A DNA stretch of 64,000 nt from Granulicella sp. (lineage in GTDB: Bacteria > Acidobacteriota > Terriglobia > Terriglobales > Acidobacteriaceae), in the NCBI GenBank assembly GCA_025357875.1, contig JANYLK010000211.1, positions 19,017 to 83,016 on the forward strand, written 5' to 3'. This document shows positions 27,380 to 36,142 of the stretch, one piece after another. The notes below the pieces were generated by a model. That model was not told where the DNA came from. It worked only from the letters and a program-made list of their open reading frames with translations, and searched no databases. Positions within the stretch are counted from its first letter, which is position 1; each line of letters begins with the position of its first letter. Position numbers and translations under genes: made by a program.

Positions 27380-28312
27380 TTACTCCCAGTGGTGGTGCGC
27401 GTCGCCGCCCTGTCCAATGTCGATCACGAGTGTGCTGTTCTTGCAGGAGTGCGTTGCCGAGAGTTGGTAGATGGTCTCACGGGATAGTTTGTACGGCGCA
27501 TCATTGATGGTGAACTGGAGCAGCAGCGGACCTTCAGGAGCTTGAAAGCTGCTCACTCCATCCAGGATGGTGGTGGACTGATCGAGACCGTTGGCTGTGA
27601 GCGTGTAGGAGTGCGACACGCTGTGTTTATAGTTGTAGGTTATCCGCGTATGCATCAAGCATGGAGCGGATGCTGCGGCCTGGGGGAAATCGGAAGCCTT
27701 CTCGGACAAGGCTTTGGCGAAGCCGGAAAGATGAGCTGGTAGGGTGTCGCGGATCATTTCGGCGAGGTGCGCGGTTGTCTTTCCGAGAGGCTGCTTTGCG
27801 AAGTCCTGCGAGGCGTCAATCCCAAGTCCGAACTTTCCAGTTCGCTCGTTGACGGCGGATGCAATAGCCGCTTGTCCTTTTTGGAGCCACGCGTTCTTCG
27901 CTTTGATCGTCTCGGATACGGTCCAGGTACTCTTCGCATCGCCGGTGTGCACGTCAAGCAAAGACAGCTCGACGGTGATGGTCGAAGTGGTCCCTTTGTC
28001 GGTAGTAATTGTGGGCTTTAGCGTGGGCACAAGAAGCAGATCGAGATCGGGACGGTCCTGCACATATTCGGTGAGCCAGCTTGTATCGAGCGGCGTATAA
28101 ACACCGCCCGGGCTGAGCAGGGAAGGGGCAAACTGTTTGCCAGCCAGTAGATCCTGATAGATGTTGAGGGTCAGGTGTTCAGCGACGGCCGGTCCGTAAT
28201 CATCGCCCCCGGCGTCAAATCCGGGAGCGATTCCGATGGAAGTTTTCTGCGCTGATGCAGATGCAACAAGGATTACAAAAACAAGGTTATTCTTAAAAGC
28301 GGCAAGTCTCAT
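27380..28312 (-). CDS. Secreted protein of unknown function, coupled to the M48 protease gene
   Basis: Protein of 310 residues with a signal peptide (MRLAAFKNNLVFVILVASASAQ) and a beta-rich body without a recognised family. Near the C-terminus there is a Cys-containing strand LSATHSCKNSTL and a final Gly-Asp-His tail (GQGGDAHHHWE) which might bind metal. The start overlaps the M48 protease stop by four bases (ATGA), so the two are translated together and this protein probably works with the protease, for example as its partner or substrate-handling factor. Function is inference only. Confidence 0.7.
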   Translation of the reverse strand: MRLAAFKNNLVFVILVASASAQKTSIGIAPGFDAGGDDYGPAVAEHLTLNIYQDLLAGKQFAPSLLSPGGVYTPLDTSWLTEYVQDRPDLDLLLVPTLKPTITTDKGTTSTITVELSLLDVHTGDAKSTWTVSETIKAKNAWLQKGQAAIASAVNERTGKFGLGIDASQDFAKQPLGKTTAHLAEMIRDTLPAHLSGFAKALSEKASDFPQAAASAPCLMHTRITYNYKHSVSHSYTLTANGLDQSTTILDGVSSFQAPEGPLLLQFTINDAPYKLSRETIYQLSATHSCKNSTLVIDIGQGGDAHHHWE

Positions 28313-29964
28313 TGACCGCCCGTCTTCTTCCCGCGTGACTTCACCGGTATGGGTTTTGCCTGAGATGCATCATCAACCGGCGCCGGTGCCGCACTCGTTG
28401 GCAAAAGGGTGACCGCGGACGAGATGACCTGCGGACCTGTCAATGGCCCTGAGCCCCCTAAGGAATTGATGCGAATTGCATCTACATTTTTGGTTGAAAC
28501 GACTGCAGCGGGGGCGGCATACCAGTTGGTGTCGCCGACCAGCGTGAGGTAGTCGTACAGGATTGCCATGTTGTTAGGCAGCGAGCCCATGTGCTCCCGC
28601 TGATAGAGCGCTACGTAGGCTTGGATCTCGTTATTTATCTCGGATTTTTCGCCGTTCTCGCCGATCAGATGAAGCGCGTGTTCCAGGTGTGGATCGGGAT
28701 AAGCTCCCCGAGTTCCGTCGTACTGGATCGACTTGAGGAAGTGACCTTCCGCGTCTGTGCGGTCCTGTGGTGTGCGTGCTGTAAGCGAGATAACCTTGCC
28801 GAGGTAGAGCTGGGCTCGCGGATCGTTGGACCGCAGGTTGACAGCGTCTTCAAGATTGTCCCGGGCCATGGCAAACAGATCGTAGTCGATTGCGATAACC
28901 CCGTTATCGCGCTTAAGGGCGGACATAATGAGAGAGAACTCGCCGCTCGAACCTGCGAGCCCGCCGGATTTTAACTTCGCTTCCCACTGCGGTCTAAACT
29001 CACCTGTGAGCACGGTCTGGATTCGCGCTGTGCGAGCCTTCATGCGGGTGCCTTTGGCCATGAATCCTAGGCCTATGCGCGGATCGCGGGCTGCAGCGGT
29101 TTCAAGACGGGCATATAGGCGTGGAGCTTCGCGCACGTCGTAGGCCTGAGCTAGCATGTAATGTAACGATGCTTCGTCCGCCTCGTTCTCGTACACATCG
29201 CCCCATTCGGTAACGGTATTGTGATCGCGGAAGATGAGGTTGCTGCTCACGATTCCTCCGGCCAGTCCGGCAAGGCCGCCAACGACTGCGCCGTTCCAGC
29301 CGTTCGTGATTCCGCCGAGGCCGCCCGTAGCAAACGTTGTTACGGCGGTGAGCACTGCACGCTTTTCCTTCGTCTCCTTTTCCTTTTCCGCGTTGAGCGC
29401 TGGCTCGAGTACCTGCATGCGCACGATCGTGTACGCGTGGTTTCGTTCTACGTGAGCTATCTCGTGTCCGAGAACATAGGCGAGTTGGGCCTCGTTGTCC
29501 AGCATCGAGACCATGCCGGTGCTAATCAGGATCGTACCGGTGGACAGTGCTTCGGCCTTTGGGATGGGGTCAAGCAGAAGCTTGAACGAATAAATGTTTG
29601 GAGAATCCTTAGGAACGAGGCGCTGACCAATCGCATTGATGTAGCGCTGCAACATTGGGTTGTTGTACAGTTGCCCGTAATGTTCGCGGAAGGTCGCGAA
29701 CTCCGGACCGCTCACATCAGAGAAGTGTGCCGAGGAGTTGATGTTGTAGATGTAGTCAATGTCGGCGCGGCGCTTGACGTCCCACGCGGCCTGGATGGAC
29801 GCTTTGACCTCAGGCCGCTGCTCAAGATCAGCCATTTTTTTCTTATCTGCGTCGGAAAATTCCGGGGCCTTTTCCGGATTAGAATTGGGCTTCTGAGCGA
29901 AGGCTAGGGCGCCAGTGAATGCGAGAACACAAAACGCTAACGATAGCTTAGACGAGGTTGACAT
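28309..29964 (-). CDS. Secreted M48-family zinc metalloprotease
   Basis: Peptidase family M48 (Ste24/HtpX/BepA-like) of 551 residues from the ATG at 29964. The signal peptide ends ALAFAQ near residue 24. The zinc motif is HEIAH at residues 167-171 and the third ligand lies in VYENEADEASLHYM. Between them is a glycine-rich, possibly membrane-interacting segment (GGLAGLAGGIVSSN). The C-terminal third looks helical, possibly with TPR-like segments (DARAQLYLGKVISL-like), as in BepA/YfgC. In that family such proteins act in outer-membrane quality control. The gene is divergent from the second caspase gene and coupled to the downstream secreted gene. Confidence 0.88.
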   Translation of the reverse strand: MSTSSKLSLAFCVLAFTGALAFAQKPNSNPEKAPEFSDADKKKMADLEQRPEVKASIQAAWDVKRRADIDYIYNINSSAHFSDVSGPEFATFREHYGQLYNNPMLQRYINAIGQRLVPKDSPNIYSFKLLLDPIPKAEALSTGTILISTGMVSMLDNEAQLAYVLGHEIAHVERNHAYTIVRMQVLEPALNAEKEKETKEKRAVLTAVTTFATGGLGGITNGWNGAVVGGLAGLAGGIVSSNLIFRDHNTVTEWGDVYENEADEASLHYMLAQAYDVREAPRLYARLETAAARDPRIGLGFMAKGTRMKARTARIQTVLTGEFRPQWEAKLKSGGLAGSSGEFSLIMSALKRDNGVIAIDYDLFAMARDNLEDAVNLRSNDPRAQLYLGKVISLTARTPQDRTDAEGHFLKSIQYDGTRGAYPDPHLEHALHLIGENGEKSEINNEIQAYVALYQREHMGSLPNNMAILYDYLTLVGDTNWYAAPAAVVSTKNVDAIRINSLGGSGPLTGPQVISSAVTLLPTSAAPAPVDDASQAKPIPVKSRGKKTGGQ

Positions 29965-30116
29965 CGGGGACTCCGCACAGCTGAATTGGACGTACGGGGA
30001 GGTGGCAGAAACGTCAGCATAACCGGCTAGGGAAGCCCCTGTCAAAAATAAAATGTACACCAATGAAAAGTAATTTTAGGGAATATATAACGCATTGTGA
30101 TCCAGGGTGCACAATT

Positions 30117-31457
30117 ATGGGAATTAGCAGGTTGCTGTTGATGATGGTTGGCGCGGCACTTCTCACCCTGGGAGGGAGAGCCAGTGAACCCATTCCCACC
30201 AATGAGCCCTGGCTGGAATTGCCACAGGCAAATCAACGTGTGGCAGTCGACGGTTCGCTTGTTCTAGACCAGCCTCCTAGTTCAGTTCAGCAACTTGTGC
30301 TGCACATCCCCGCCGGCGGTCCAAGGATCAATTACGGGACAATTCATACTAAAGTGAACACCGAGGCGACCGACGTGGCCATGAAGAGCGCCAGCGGCCT
30401 CGACGGAATGGTGCTGAACGTCGACCTGACGGGCGCAGGGGGTTTTCCGATGTTGCCGGGACGGAACTCGATTGAACTCGAGTTTCAGGATCAGTTCGGC
30501 CGGGCGAAGTACTACAACTTTCTGCTCGATTTTTCGAGTTCATCTTCGTCTCTCAAAGGGCGTGGTTTCGAGACAATTCCAACATCTCCTGTTCCCGAAA
30601 AGCGGGCTGGCCGCTTGTTCGCCGTCGTGATTGGAATCTCTCACTACACCAAAGGGGATGGCCAGATCAACGATCTCCAGTTCGCCGACAGGGATGCAAC
30701 GGCGATGCTGGATTTCCTTAAGTCTCCCGCAGGGGGCGGCGTATCAGACCAGGATGCTTTGCTCCTACTGAATGGCGATGCAACCGCCGAGAACATTCGT
30801 CACGCGCTGTTTTCCTTCCTCACCAAGCCGCAGGAGCAGGATACGGTCGTGATCTACATTGCGGGACATGGCGCGCCCGACCCACTCGATTCGCGAAATT
30901 TGTATCTGATCACTTCGGATACAAAGCCTGACGATATGGGTGGCACCGCGTTTCCTATGTGGCAACTGCAGGATGTGTTTGAACGAGTGCTGAAGGCAAA
31001 GCGGGTTCTCACTTTTGCCGATACATGTCATAGCTACGGTTTCAGCGGAGCGCGCGCAGGGGCGGGAGCCAAACGCGCAAACAATCTGGTCAACCAATAT
31101 CTCCAACGCTACGCCTCCAAAGGGCAAAGGGCTGTAATTACTGCCAGCGATATAAGCGAGTCTTCGTTTGAGGACGCCAAGTGGGGAGAGGGCCACGGCG
31201 TCTTTACCTACTTCCTGTTACGGGGATTGAAGGGCGAGGCAGATCTAAACCATGACGGCACAGTTACCGCCGGTGAACTGTTCACATATCTCAAGCAGTC
31301 GGTTCCGCAGGCGACTGCGGGCAAGCAAAACCCGCGCGCAATGGTGGGCATCGACAATGGATTGACAGTGAGTACGCTAGCCAGAAAAAATGCCGGTCTC
31401 GAATTTCCTGCATTACTTCCGGCGAAGAAGCACCCTGCCTATCGTGACGGCCCGTAG
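30117..31457 (+). CDS. Second secreted caspase-like peptidase (C14), with N-terminal beta domain and EF-hand-like loop
   Basis: From the ATG at 30117 (MGISRLLLMMVGAALLTL, a signal peptide) the protein has 446 residues; an in-frame ATG at 30063 would add 18. An N-terminal Ig-like region (about 30-150) precedes the caspase fold: LFAVVIGISHY, catalytic His251 in VVIYIAGHGAPD and catalytic Cys304 in LTFADTCHSYGFSG. Near the C-terminus DLNHDGTVTAGEL matches an EF-hand calcium loop. It differs in layout from the first caspase of the cluster. Calcium control is plausible since some metacaspases need it, but this is inference. The 3' end overlaps the convergent repeat-protein gene by 19 bases. Confidence 0.88.
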   Translation: MGISRLLLMMVGAALLTLGGRASEPIPTNEPWLELPQANQRVAVDGSLVLDQPPSSVQQLVLHIPAGGPRINYGTIHTKVNTEATDVAMKSASGLDGMVLNVDLTGAGGFPMLPGRNSIELEFQDQFGRAKYYNFLLDFSSSSSSLKGRGFETIPTSPVPEKRAGRLFAVVIGISHYTKGDGQINDLQFADRDATAMLDFLKSPAGGGVSDQDALLLLNGDATAENIRHALFSFLTKPQEQDTVVIYIAGHGAPDPLDSRNLYLITSDTKPDDMGGTAFPMWQLQDVFERVLKAKRVLTFADTCHSYGFSGARAGAGAKRANNLVNQYLQRYASKGQRAVITASDISESSFEDAKWGEGHGVFTYFLLRGLKGEADLNHDGTVTAGELFTYLKQSVPQATAGKQNPRAMVGIDNGLTVSTLARKNAGLEFPALLPAKKHPAYRDGP

Positions 31458-32395
31458 TCGCCGGGACTGTATGGTCGCTGTCCATACCCTCCACTAGCCC
31501 CGCCGTTCACCGCATTTTGGTATCCAGACGCGAAGCCCCGCCGGTATTCCTGTTTCCATTGGCCCTTGTTTCCGTACGAAGAGTTGTAACCGGGAGCATC
31601 CTCATAGCTTTCGCTCTTTGTCGGATCGCTACGTTTCCCGCGTTGCAGGTCACCCTGTCCGCTGCGCATCCCGTCGTCAAACCCGCGCCGGTAACCTGGG
31701 TCATCGCCGTACCGAGGCTGACCGTTGTCCCGTTGGTCATACGGTCTCTGCACATACGCTCCATCGGTCCCGCCGTCCATCGCACGCTGGTACCCCGATG
31801 TGAAACCCTGCCGGTATTGCTGCTTCCATTGCCCTTTGTCTCCGTAGGAAGAGTTGTAGCCGGGAGCATCCTCATAACTTTCGCTCTTTCTAGGATCGCT
31901 GAGCTTCCCACGTTGCACGTCGCTCTGGCCGATCCGCATCCCATCATCGAATCCTTGCCGGTAACCCGGGGCATCCGAATACTGCGTCTGACCATAGCCT
32001 CGCTGGTCGTAGCTATTTCGGTCATAGGGCCTCTCCCCATACCCTCCGTTGGCCCCGCCGCTCATCGCATTCTGGTACCCCGACGTGAAGCCCTGCCGGT
32101 ATTGCTGTTTCCACTGCCCCTTGTCTCCATACGAAGAGTTGTAACCAGGAGCATCCTCGTAGCTTTCGCTCTTCGTCGGATCACTGCGCTTACCGCGTTG
32201 CACGTCACTCTGTCCGCTCCGCATCCCGTCGTCAAATCCACGCCGGTAACCTGGATTATTCTCATATGGACCGCCGTATTGGGGATTGATCCCATCGTTG
32301 CCGTACTGCCCATATTGCGGTTGACCCACCATGAGTGTTCCAGAACTTAGCACCGCCAACAGAAACACACGCATTACGGAGAATGACGAGGACAT
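31439..32395 (-). CDS. Secreted Gly/Tyr/Gln-rich protein with three tandem repeats of about 90 residues
   Basis: From the ATG at 32395 the protein has 318 residues. A signal peptide (MSSSFSVMRVFLLAVLSSG) is followed by three tandem copies starting PGYR(R/Q)GFDDGMR, at residues about 48, 143 and 233, with periods of 95 and 90. Each copy contains SESYEDAPGYNSSYG, then GQWKQ(Q/E)YR(Q/R)GF and a Gly/Tyr linker ending RPY. Copies are nearly identical at protein level, suggesting recent duplication or gene conversion. No Cys. It may be a structural or matrix protein, or a substrate for the neighbouring caspase and M48 proteases; both are conjecture. No known family recognised. Confidence 0.8.
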   Translation of the reverse strand: MSSSFSVMRVFLLAVLSSGTLMVGQPQYGQYGNDGINPQYGGPYENNPGYRRGFDDGMRSGQSDVQRGKRSDPTKSESYEDAPGYNSSYGDKGQWKQQYRQGFTSGYQNAMSGGANGGYGERPYDRNSYDQRGYGQTQYSDAPGYRQGFDDGMRIGQSDVQRGKLSDPRKSESYEDAPGYNSSYGDKGQWKQQYRQGFTSGYQRAMDGGTDGAYVQRPYDQRDNGQPRYGDDPGYRRGFDDGMRSGQGDLQRGKRSDPTKSESYEDAPGYNSSYGNKGQWKQEYRRGFASGYQNAVNGGASGGYGQRPYSPGDYGPSR

Positions 32396-32627
32396 AAAAA
32401 CCTCCATCGAATCGGCTTCTCAACTGATTCAAGAACTCGGATGGTCACAGACCGGACCACGTTGCCACGGCCAACTATTCATATCACTCGCAGTACCGAA
32501 TCAGCATCGTCGTACTCGCGACTCAGCCTCATCTGCAAACCCGGCCGCTAAGTTAAAGTTCTTCCATATCTGGACTCACCATACTGAGCCTTACGTAATT
32601 CGCATCGATTGAGCGCTTTAGCTACTC

Positions 32628-33380
32628 TTACTCCCAACGAAACACTTTCGCCGAGAGCGCAGTGTAAGCGACAAACACCAAAGCAAGGGCCGCCACGTTG
32701 CCCAGGTGGGTTGACCACGCATCGCCACTCCAGATTCCCTGAAGCAGAGGTACAGCGTAGGTTAGCGGCAACACCCGAGTGACCGCGTGGAGTACCGGCG
32801 GCAGCGATTGGATGGGTACGAAGAGGCCCGACACGGCGAACATCGGGTACAGAATAGCCGCTCCGATTGGCTGCGCAAAACGCGCCGTGGGCACGATGCT
32901 GGCAATGAGAAAGCCGATCGATAAGATACTCCAAGTACTGATCAGCAGCGCAATGGTAAACGAGAACAAAGGAACGTGAACGCCAGCGGGATAGTAGCGT
33001 TTGCCCGCCACGACCATGAGGGCCAGCGTAGACGCAGTCAGCATCAGCTTCACGATGACGTGGGCAATCAGGATCGTCTGCGGGCGCAGCGGCGTGGCGC
33101 GCAGTCGCTTCAGAATGCCACCTTCGCGGTAGATGGAGATGATCGTGACCAGGGAGAGCACGGCGCTGACGGCGATTAGAAGCGATGCGAAAACCGGAAG
33201 ATCTACACGCATGAAACTGCTGGAGGCGGCAGCAGGTGCCTGCAATCTGCGATTGGCCGCACGACCCACCAACAGGAAAAACAGCACTGGAAAACCGATC
33301 GTACCAAATGCCCCGAGCGGCTCGCGCAGAAAGATCTTGATCTCGATCCAGGTAAGTTTCCAGAGTCCAAGCAGCATCAT
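32628..33380 (-). CDS. ABC-2 type transporter permease
   Basis: Membrane subunit of 250 residues with six hydrophobic segments and the ABC-2 pattern: an N-terminal KLTWIEIKIFLREPLGAF amphipathic lead, REGGILKRLRATPL in the cytoplasmic loop and SGLFVPIQSLPPVLHAVTR near the C-terminus. It pairs with the ATP-binding subunit encoded immediately upstream (9 bases apart). ABC-2 exporters move drugs, polysaccharides or lipids; the substrate cannot be told. Confidence 0.9.
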   Translation of the reverse strand: MMLLGLWKLTWIEIKIFLREPLGAFGTIGFPVLFFLLVGRAANRRLQAPAAASSSFMRVDLPVFASLLIAVSAVLSLVTIISIYREGGILKRLRATPLRPQTILIAHVIVKLMLTASTLALMVVAGKRYYPAGVHVPLFSFTIALLISTWSILSIGFLIASIVPTARFAQPIGAAILYPMFAVSGLFVPIQSLPPVLHAVTRVLPLTYAVPLLQGIWSGDAWSTHLGNVAALALVFVAYTALSAKVFRWE

Positions 33381-33388
33381 CGTCGAGC

Positions 33389-34306
33389 CTATTCGCGAAT
33401 TGAGTGACCAGTAAGCTTGAGGAAGACGTCCTCAAGGTTCGGGAGAATTGTGCGGAAATCCGTAACCCGCATGCGATTCTCGGACAGACAACGAATCACC
33501 TCTGTCACCAGGTCCTCGCCCCGACCGCGAATCATGAGCCGCATGTCAGTTGAAGTCACCGCATCTACTCCGGGGATCGACCGAAAACGCTCTTCAGCCA
33601 TCGGGTCGTCCGTAGCGACGATGACGGTTCGCTCAGGACAGTGACGGCCGACAAGCCTCTCCGGACTGTCAATGTCGATGATCCGTCCGTGCTCGATGAT
33701 TGCGACCCGGTCGCACAACCGCTCGGCCTCCTCCATGAGATGAGTGGTCAGAAAGACAGTCTTTCCGCGATCGCGGATGTTGCAAACAAGGTCCCAGATA
33801 GCTCGTCGCGACTGCGGGTCCAAGCCGGTTGTCAACTCGTCAAGAAACACCAGCTCAGGGTCATTGATCAGCGCAAGTGCTATAAAAAGCCGTTGCTTCT
33901 GGCCTCCGGAGAGGTTCATAAACCAGGCCTCCCGCTTGTCGGTGAGGCCGAGTTGCTCAAGTAAGTGGTCAGCGTCGACTGCCTTCTTCTGATAGAGCGA
34001 AGCCCAGAGGTCCATGGCCTCCCACACTTTGATCCGCTTTTGTAGTTGCGCCTCCTGGAGTTGAACGCCGATTCTGTGTTGCAGTTTGTAGATCTGACGA
34101 AAGGGATCAAGACCTAGAACCGAGATCGTGCCTCGATCTGGCTTGCGCAAACCCTCAATGCACTCCATCGTGGTGGTCTTACCCGCCCCGTTCGGTCCAA
34201 TTAACCCAAAAATTTCACCATCATTTACCTCGAACGACACCTCTTCGACAGCCACCGTTCGGCCGTAGGTCTTGCGAAGTCCAGATACTTGAATAACTGA
34301 ATGCAC
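33389..34306 (-). CDS. ABC-2 transporter ATP-binding protein
   Basis: Nucleotide-binding subunit of about 305 residues (DrrA/CcmA-like). Walker A is GLIGPNGAGKTTTMECIEG, the signature motif LSGGQKQRL, Walker B LVFLDELTTGLDPQ, and the H-loop TTHLMEEAERLCD. The C-terminal domain after the ATPase (RTVIVATDDPMAEERFRS) is the DrrA-type tail. I chose the GTG at 34306 (HSVIQVSGLRKTYG) because residues before it, back to 34393, lack similarity. Walker B has Leu-Asp-Glu, so the catalytic glutamate is present. It forms a two-gene operon with the permease. Confidence 0.9.
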   Translation of the reverse strand: MHSVIQVSGLRKTYGRTVAVEEVSFEVNDGEIFGLIGPNGAGKTTTMECIEGLRKPDRGTISVLGLDPFRQIYKLQHRIGVQLQEAQLQKRIKVWEAMDLWASLYQKKAVDADHLLEQLGLTDKREAWFMNLSGGQKQRLFIALALINDPELVFLDELTTGLDPQSRRAIWDLVCNIRDRGKTVFLTTHLMEEAERLCDRVAIIEHGRIIDIDSPERLVGRHCPERTVIVATDDPMAEERFRSIPGVDAVTSTDMRLMIRGRGEDLVTEVIRCLSENRMRVTDFRTILPNLEDVFLKLTGHSIRE

Positions 34307-34608
34307 GATCGTTCGCAAGATTATACTGTCCGGCAATTTCAAGCACATGGAGGACCGCTGTTTCTCGCAAGCGGTCTTCTTGCGGAGTAGCACCGATCAG
34401 GCCCTTGGAATGCCCCGCGATCAATCGGCAGAATCAAGGTTTAATGGGGCCTGTCACGAAAATAACGTTGCCGCCCAGTGTAACGTTTGAAGCCTTGACT
34501 GGCATTATTCTGTCAGGTACTCGCGGCTGCAGTCCGCCCGAGTGACTGGATCAAACCGGTAATTTCGAACGAAAAGCGTTTGTTGCAACAGCCATCAGGG
34601 AGGGCTCA
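34307..34608. other. Intergenic region between the ABC pair and the decayed sulfur locus
   Basis: About 300 bases, divergent for the ABC operon and upstream of the sigma-54 regulator remnant. I see no gene, RNA gene or clear -24/-12 promoter. Confidence 0.4.
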
Positions 34609-35333
34609 GTGGGTCCCAGTTCCGAAACGATGTACATGCCAATTGGCAATCCGTTGCTAAGCGAGGCTACTCAGATTGCTTTATGTGGCGTCACGCGAGT
34701 TCTGGCGTTGGTGGGACGGGCGTTTGTCTGCCTCGATGCGGACTTCCGGATTGTGCATGCTCCCTTTCTTCTAGACGAACTGCTTGGGAGCGGAACCTCC
34801 CGTGAATTGGTCGGTCGCGGAATCGAAGAGTTGCCGGGATCTGGCCTCTTTGGATTGGGGGTTCGCTACGCGAGGCGTTGATGGAGGGCAAAAGACGAGA
34901 AGGCTGGAGGGCCATTCTGCAATTCAGAGAAATTGCATCGCGGTTGGCTTCGATAACTGCGGCTCCGGTGGTTCATGAAGCCTCAAGCATCTGCGACCCG
35001 CGCAAGACCTGCGTGGTTTTGCTTCGCCCGGCGGAAGAGCAGAAGATATGTTCCAATTCGCCCACGTTCTGAGCCGGCGCGATCGCCTGTTCGCCAGCCA
35101 TGCAGCGTATCTTTCGCTTGGTAGACACGCTGCGACACAGCGAAGCCGCAATACTGATAAGCGGCGAAAGCGAAACCGGCAAGGAAGTAGTAGCCTTCGC
35201 CATTCGCCAGAGTTCGCCGCGAAGCAGCGGCTTATTCGTTGCCGTTAACTGTGGTGCTTTGCCCGCTGACCTTCTGGACTCCGAGTTGTTCGGCCACGTC
35301 CGCGAAGCATTTACTGGAAGACCGCATTGAAGA
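34609..35333 (+). pseudogene. Remnant of a sigma-54-dependent transcriptional activator (NtrC family)
   Basis: The pieces lie in three frames. 34609 onward reads a PAS-like N-terminus (AFVCLDADFRIVHAPFLL, ELVGRGIEELPGSGLF); after a G run near 34857-34861 the next frame gives LREALMEGKRREGWRAILQ; from 35100 a third reads MQRIFRLVDTLRHSEAAIL, GESETGKEVVAFAIRQ, LFVAVNCGALPADLLDSELFGHV and EAFTG. The ATPase stops there, right after the GAFTGA-like loop that contacts sigma-54, and the rest plus the DNA-binding domain are missing. The Walker A motif reads GESETGKE instead of GESGTGKE. Frameshifts, truncation and a mutated P-loop all mark a dead regulator, probably once controlling the sulfur genes that follow. 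Confidence 0.8.
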
Positions 35334-35818
35334 CCGCATGGCCCACTTGGATCGAAAGCTGGACTTCATTGTCGAAGAGCTTAGTCATCTGAAGCGCGTT
35401 CGCAACAGCGCCGAGGATCTCGTGGCCGATCTCACCCTGGTGGGCGAGGAGGCCATGGGAGATGCGGCGGAGGCGCTCGGCTCTGCAGCGCTGCGGCCCC
35501 AAGAGATACTTCACCTGTTCAAGAGTTTCTTACTTGATGCGAAGCTACTGAACGTTGGAGAGGGCCGCCGATTTCGTAGAAGATGCTCAGCCTATAGTTC
35601 GTGACCTGTTTCGCCAAGCGGTTGCGGGCTGCCAGCGACTCCAGGAGAGGGGCTACTTTGAAGCAGCCAAAGCGGGAATGCGAATCGGCGATGTGTTCGT
35701 CCAGTCGCACTCCGCGAGCGATCTCAAACAGGTAGAGGCGAGCGTTCCTCAACTCACCGAATTCCCGCGAGAGTTGACACATCCAGAGGTGCTGCAGGCC
35801 CTTCAGGGTTATTCATAG
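35305..35818 (+). pseudogene. DUF1641-family gene, frameshifted
   Basis: The first frame reads EDRMAHLDRKLDFIVEEL, EDLVADLTLVGEEAMGDAAE and LRPQEILHLFKSFLLDAKLL, then loses the frame near 35556. The second continues ERAADFVEDAQPIVRDLF, LQERGYFEAAKAGMRIGDV and ELTHPEVLQALQGYS to the stop at 35818. This GYFE...G...RI...D and late HPEV pattern fits the DUF1641 family, which is often next to DsrE-like genes. The 5' end runs directly out of the truncated sigma-54 gene at the EAFTG point, so a deletion fused the two. Function of the family is unknown. Confidence 0.65.
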
Positions 35819-35840
35819 TTTCGGAAGAGTCCAGGTCACG

Positions 35841-36129
35841 ATGTTGGAAGGTTTATTGAATTGCATACAGACGGGAATCTTGCCAATCGAAACGATTGGA
35901 ATAAAGATCTGGCCCGTGGACTCGAGGCGCAGGAGTTGACGTCGCAGCACTGGTCGGTCATTAATTTCACGCGCCCGTCTTCGAAAAAGAGGGAGACTCA
36001 CCCTCGATCCGCCACCTGACCAAGGAAAGCGGCGTCGATACGAAGACTCTGTATCAGCTCTTCCCCAAGAGCCCTGCAAAGCGCGCGGCCAAGATCGCAG
36101 GGCTTCCAAAACCGAAGGCCTGTGTTTGA
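35841..36129 (+). pseudogene. DsrC/TusE-like sulfur-relay protein gene, frameshifted
   Basis: DsrC/TusE proteins carry sulfur on a C-terminal cysteine. Starting near the ATG at 35841 the sequence reads (in one frame) [39 protein letters not shown] and then, in another, [40 protein letters not shown] and the tail PKPKACV with the conserved penultimate Cys. The two halves fit together as a complete TusE/DsrC if one base is restored near 35968-35975. The ATG itself is again in a different frame from GRFIEL. At least two frameshifts, so not functional as it stands. Confidence 0.75.
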
Positions 36130-36142
36130 GAGAGGTGGGACC

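Noticed and set aside
31517..32350. The threefold repeat as a CRISPR array or DNA satellite
   Set aside because: The repeats are in one open coding frame, about 270-285 bases long each, with no short repeat-spacer alternation. They are protein repeats.
23613..32395. The caspase cluster as an antiviral defence system
   Set aside because: Caspase homologues appear in defence loci, but here all products carry export signals and no sensor, nuclease or nucleotide-cyclase partner is visible. I leave it as an exported protease system of unknown role.
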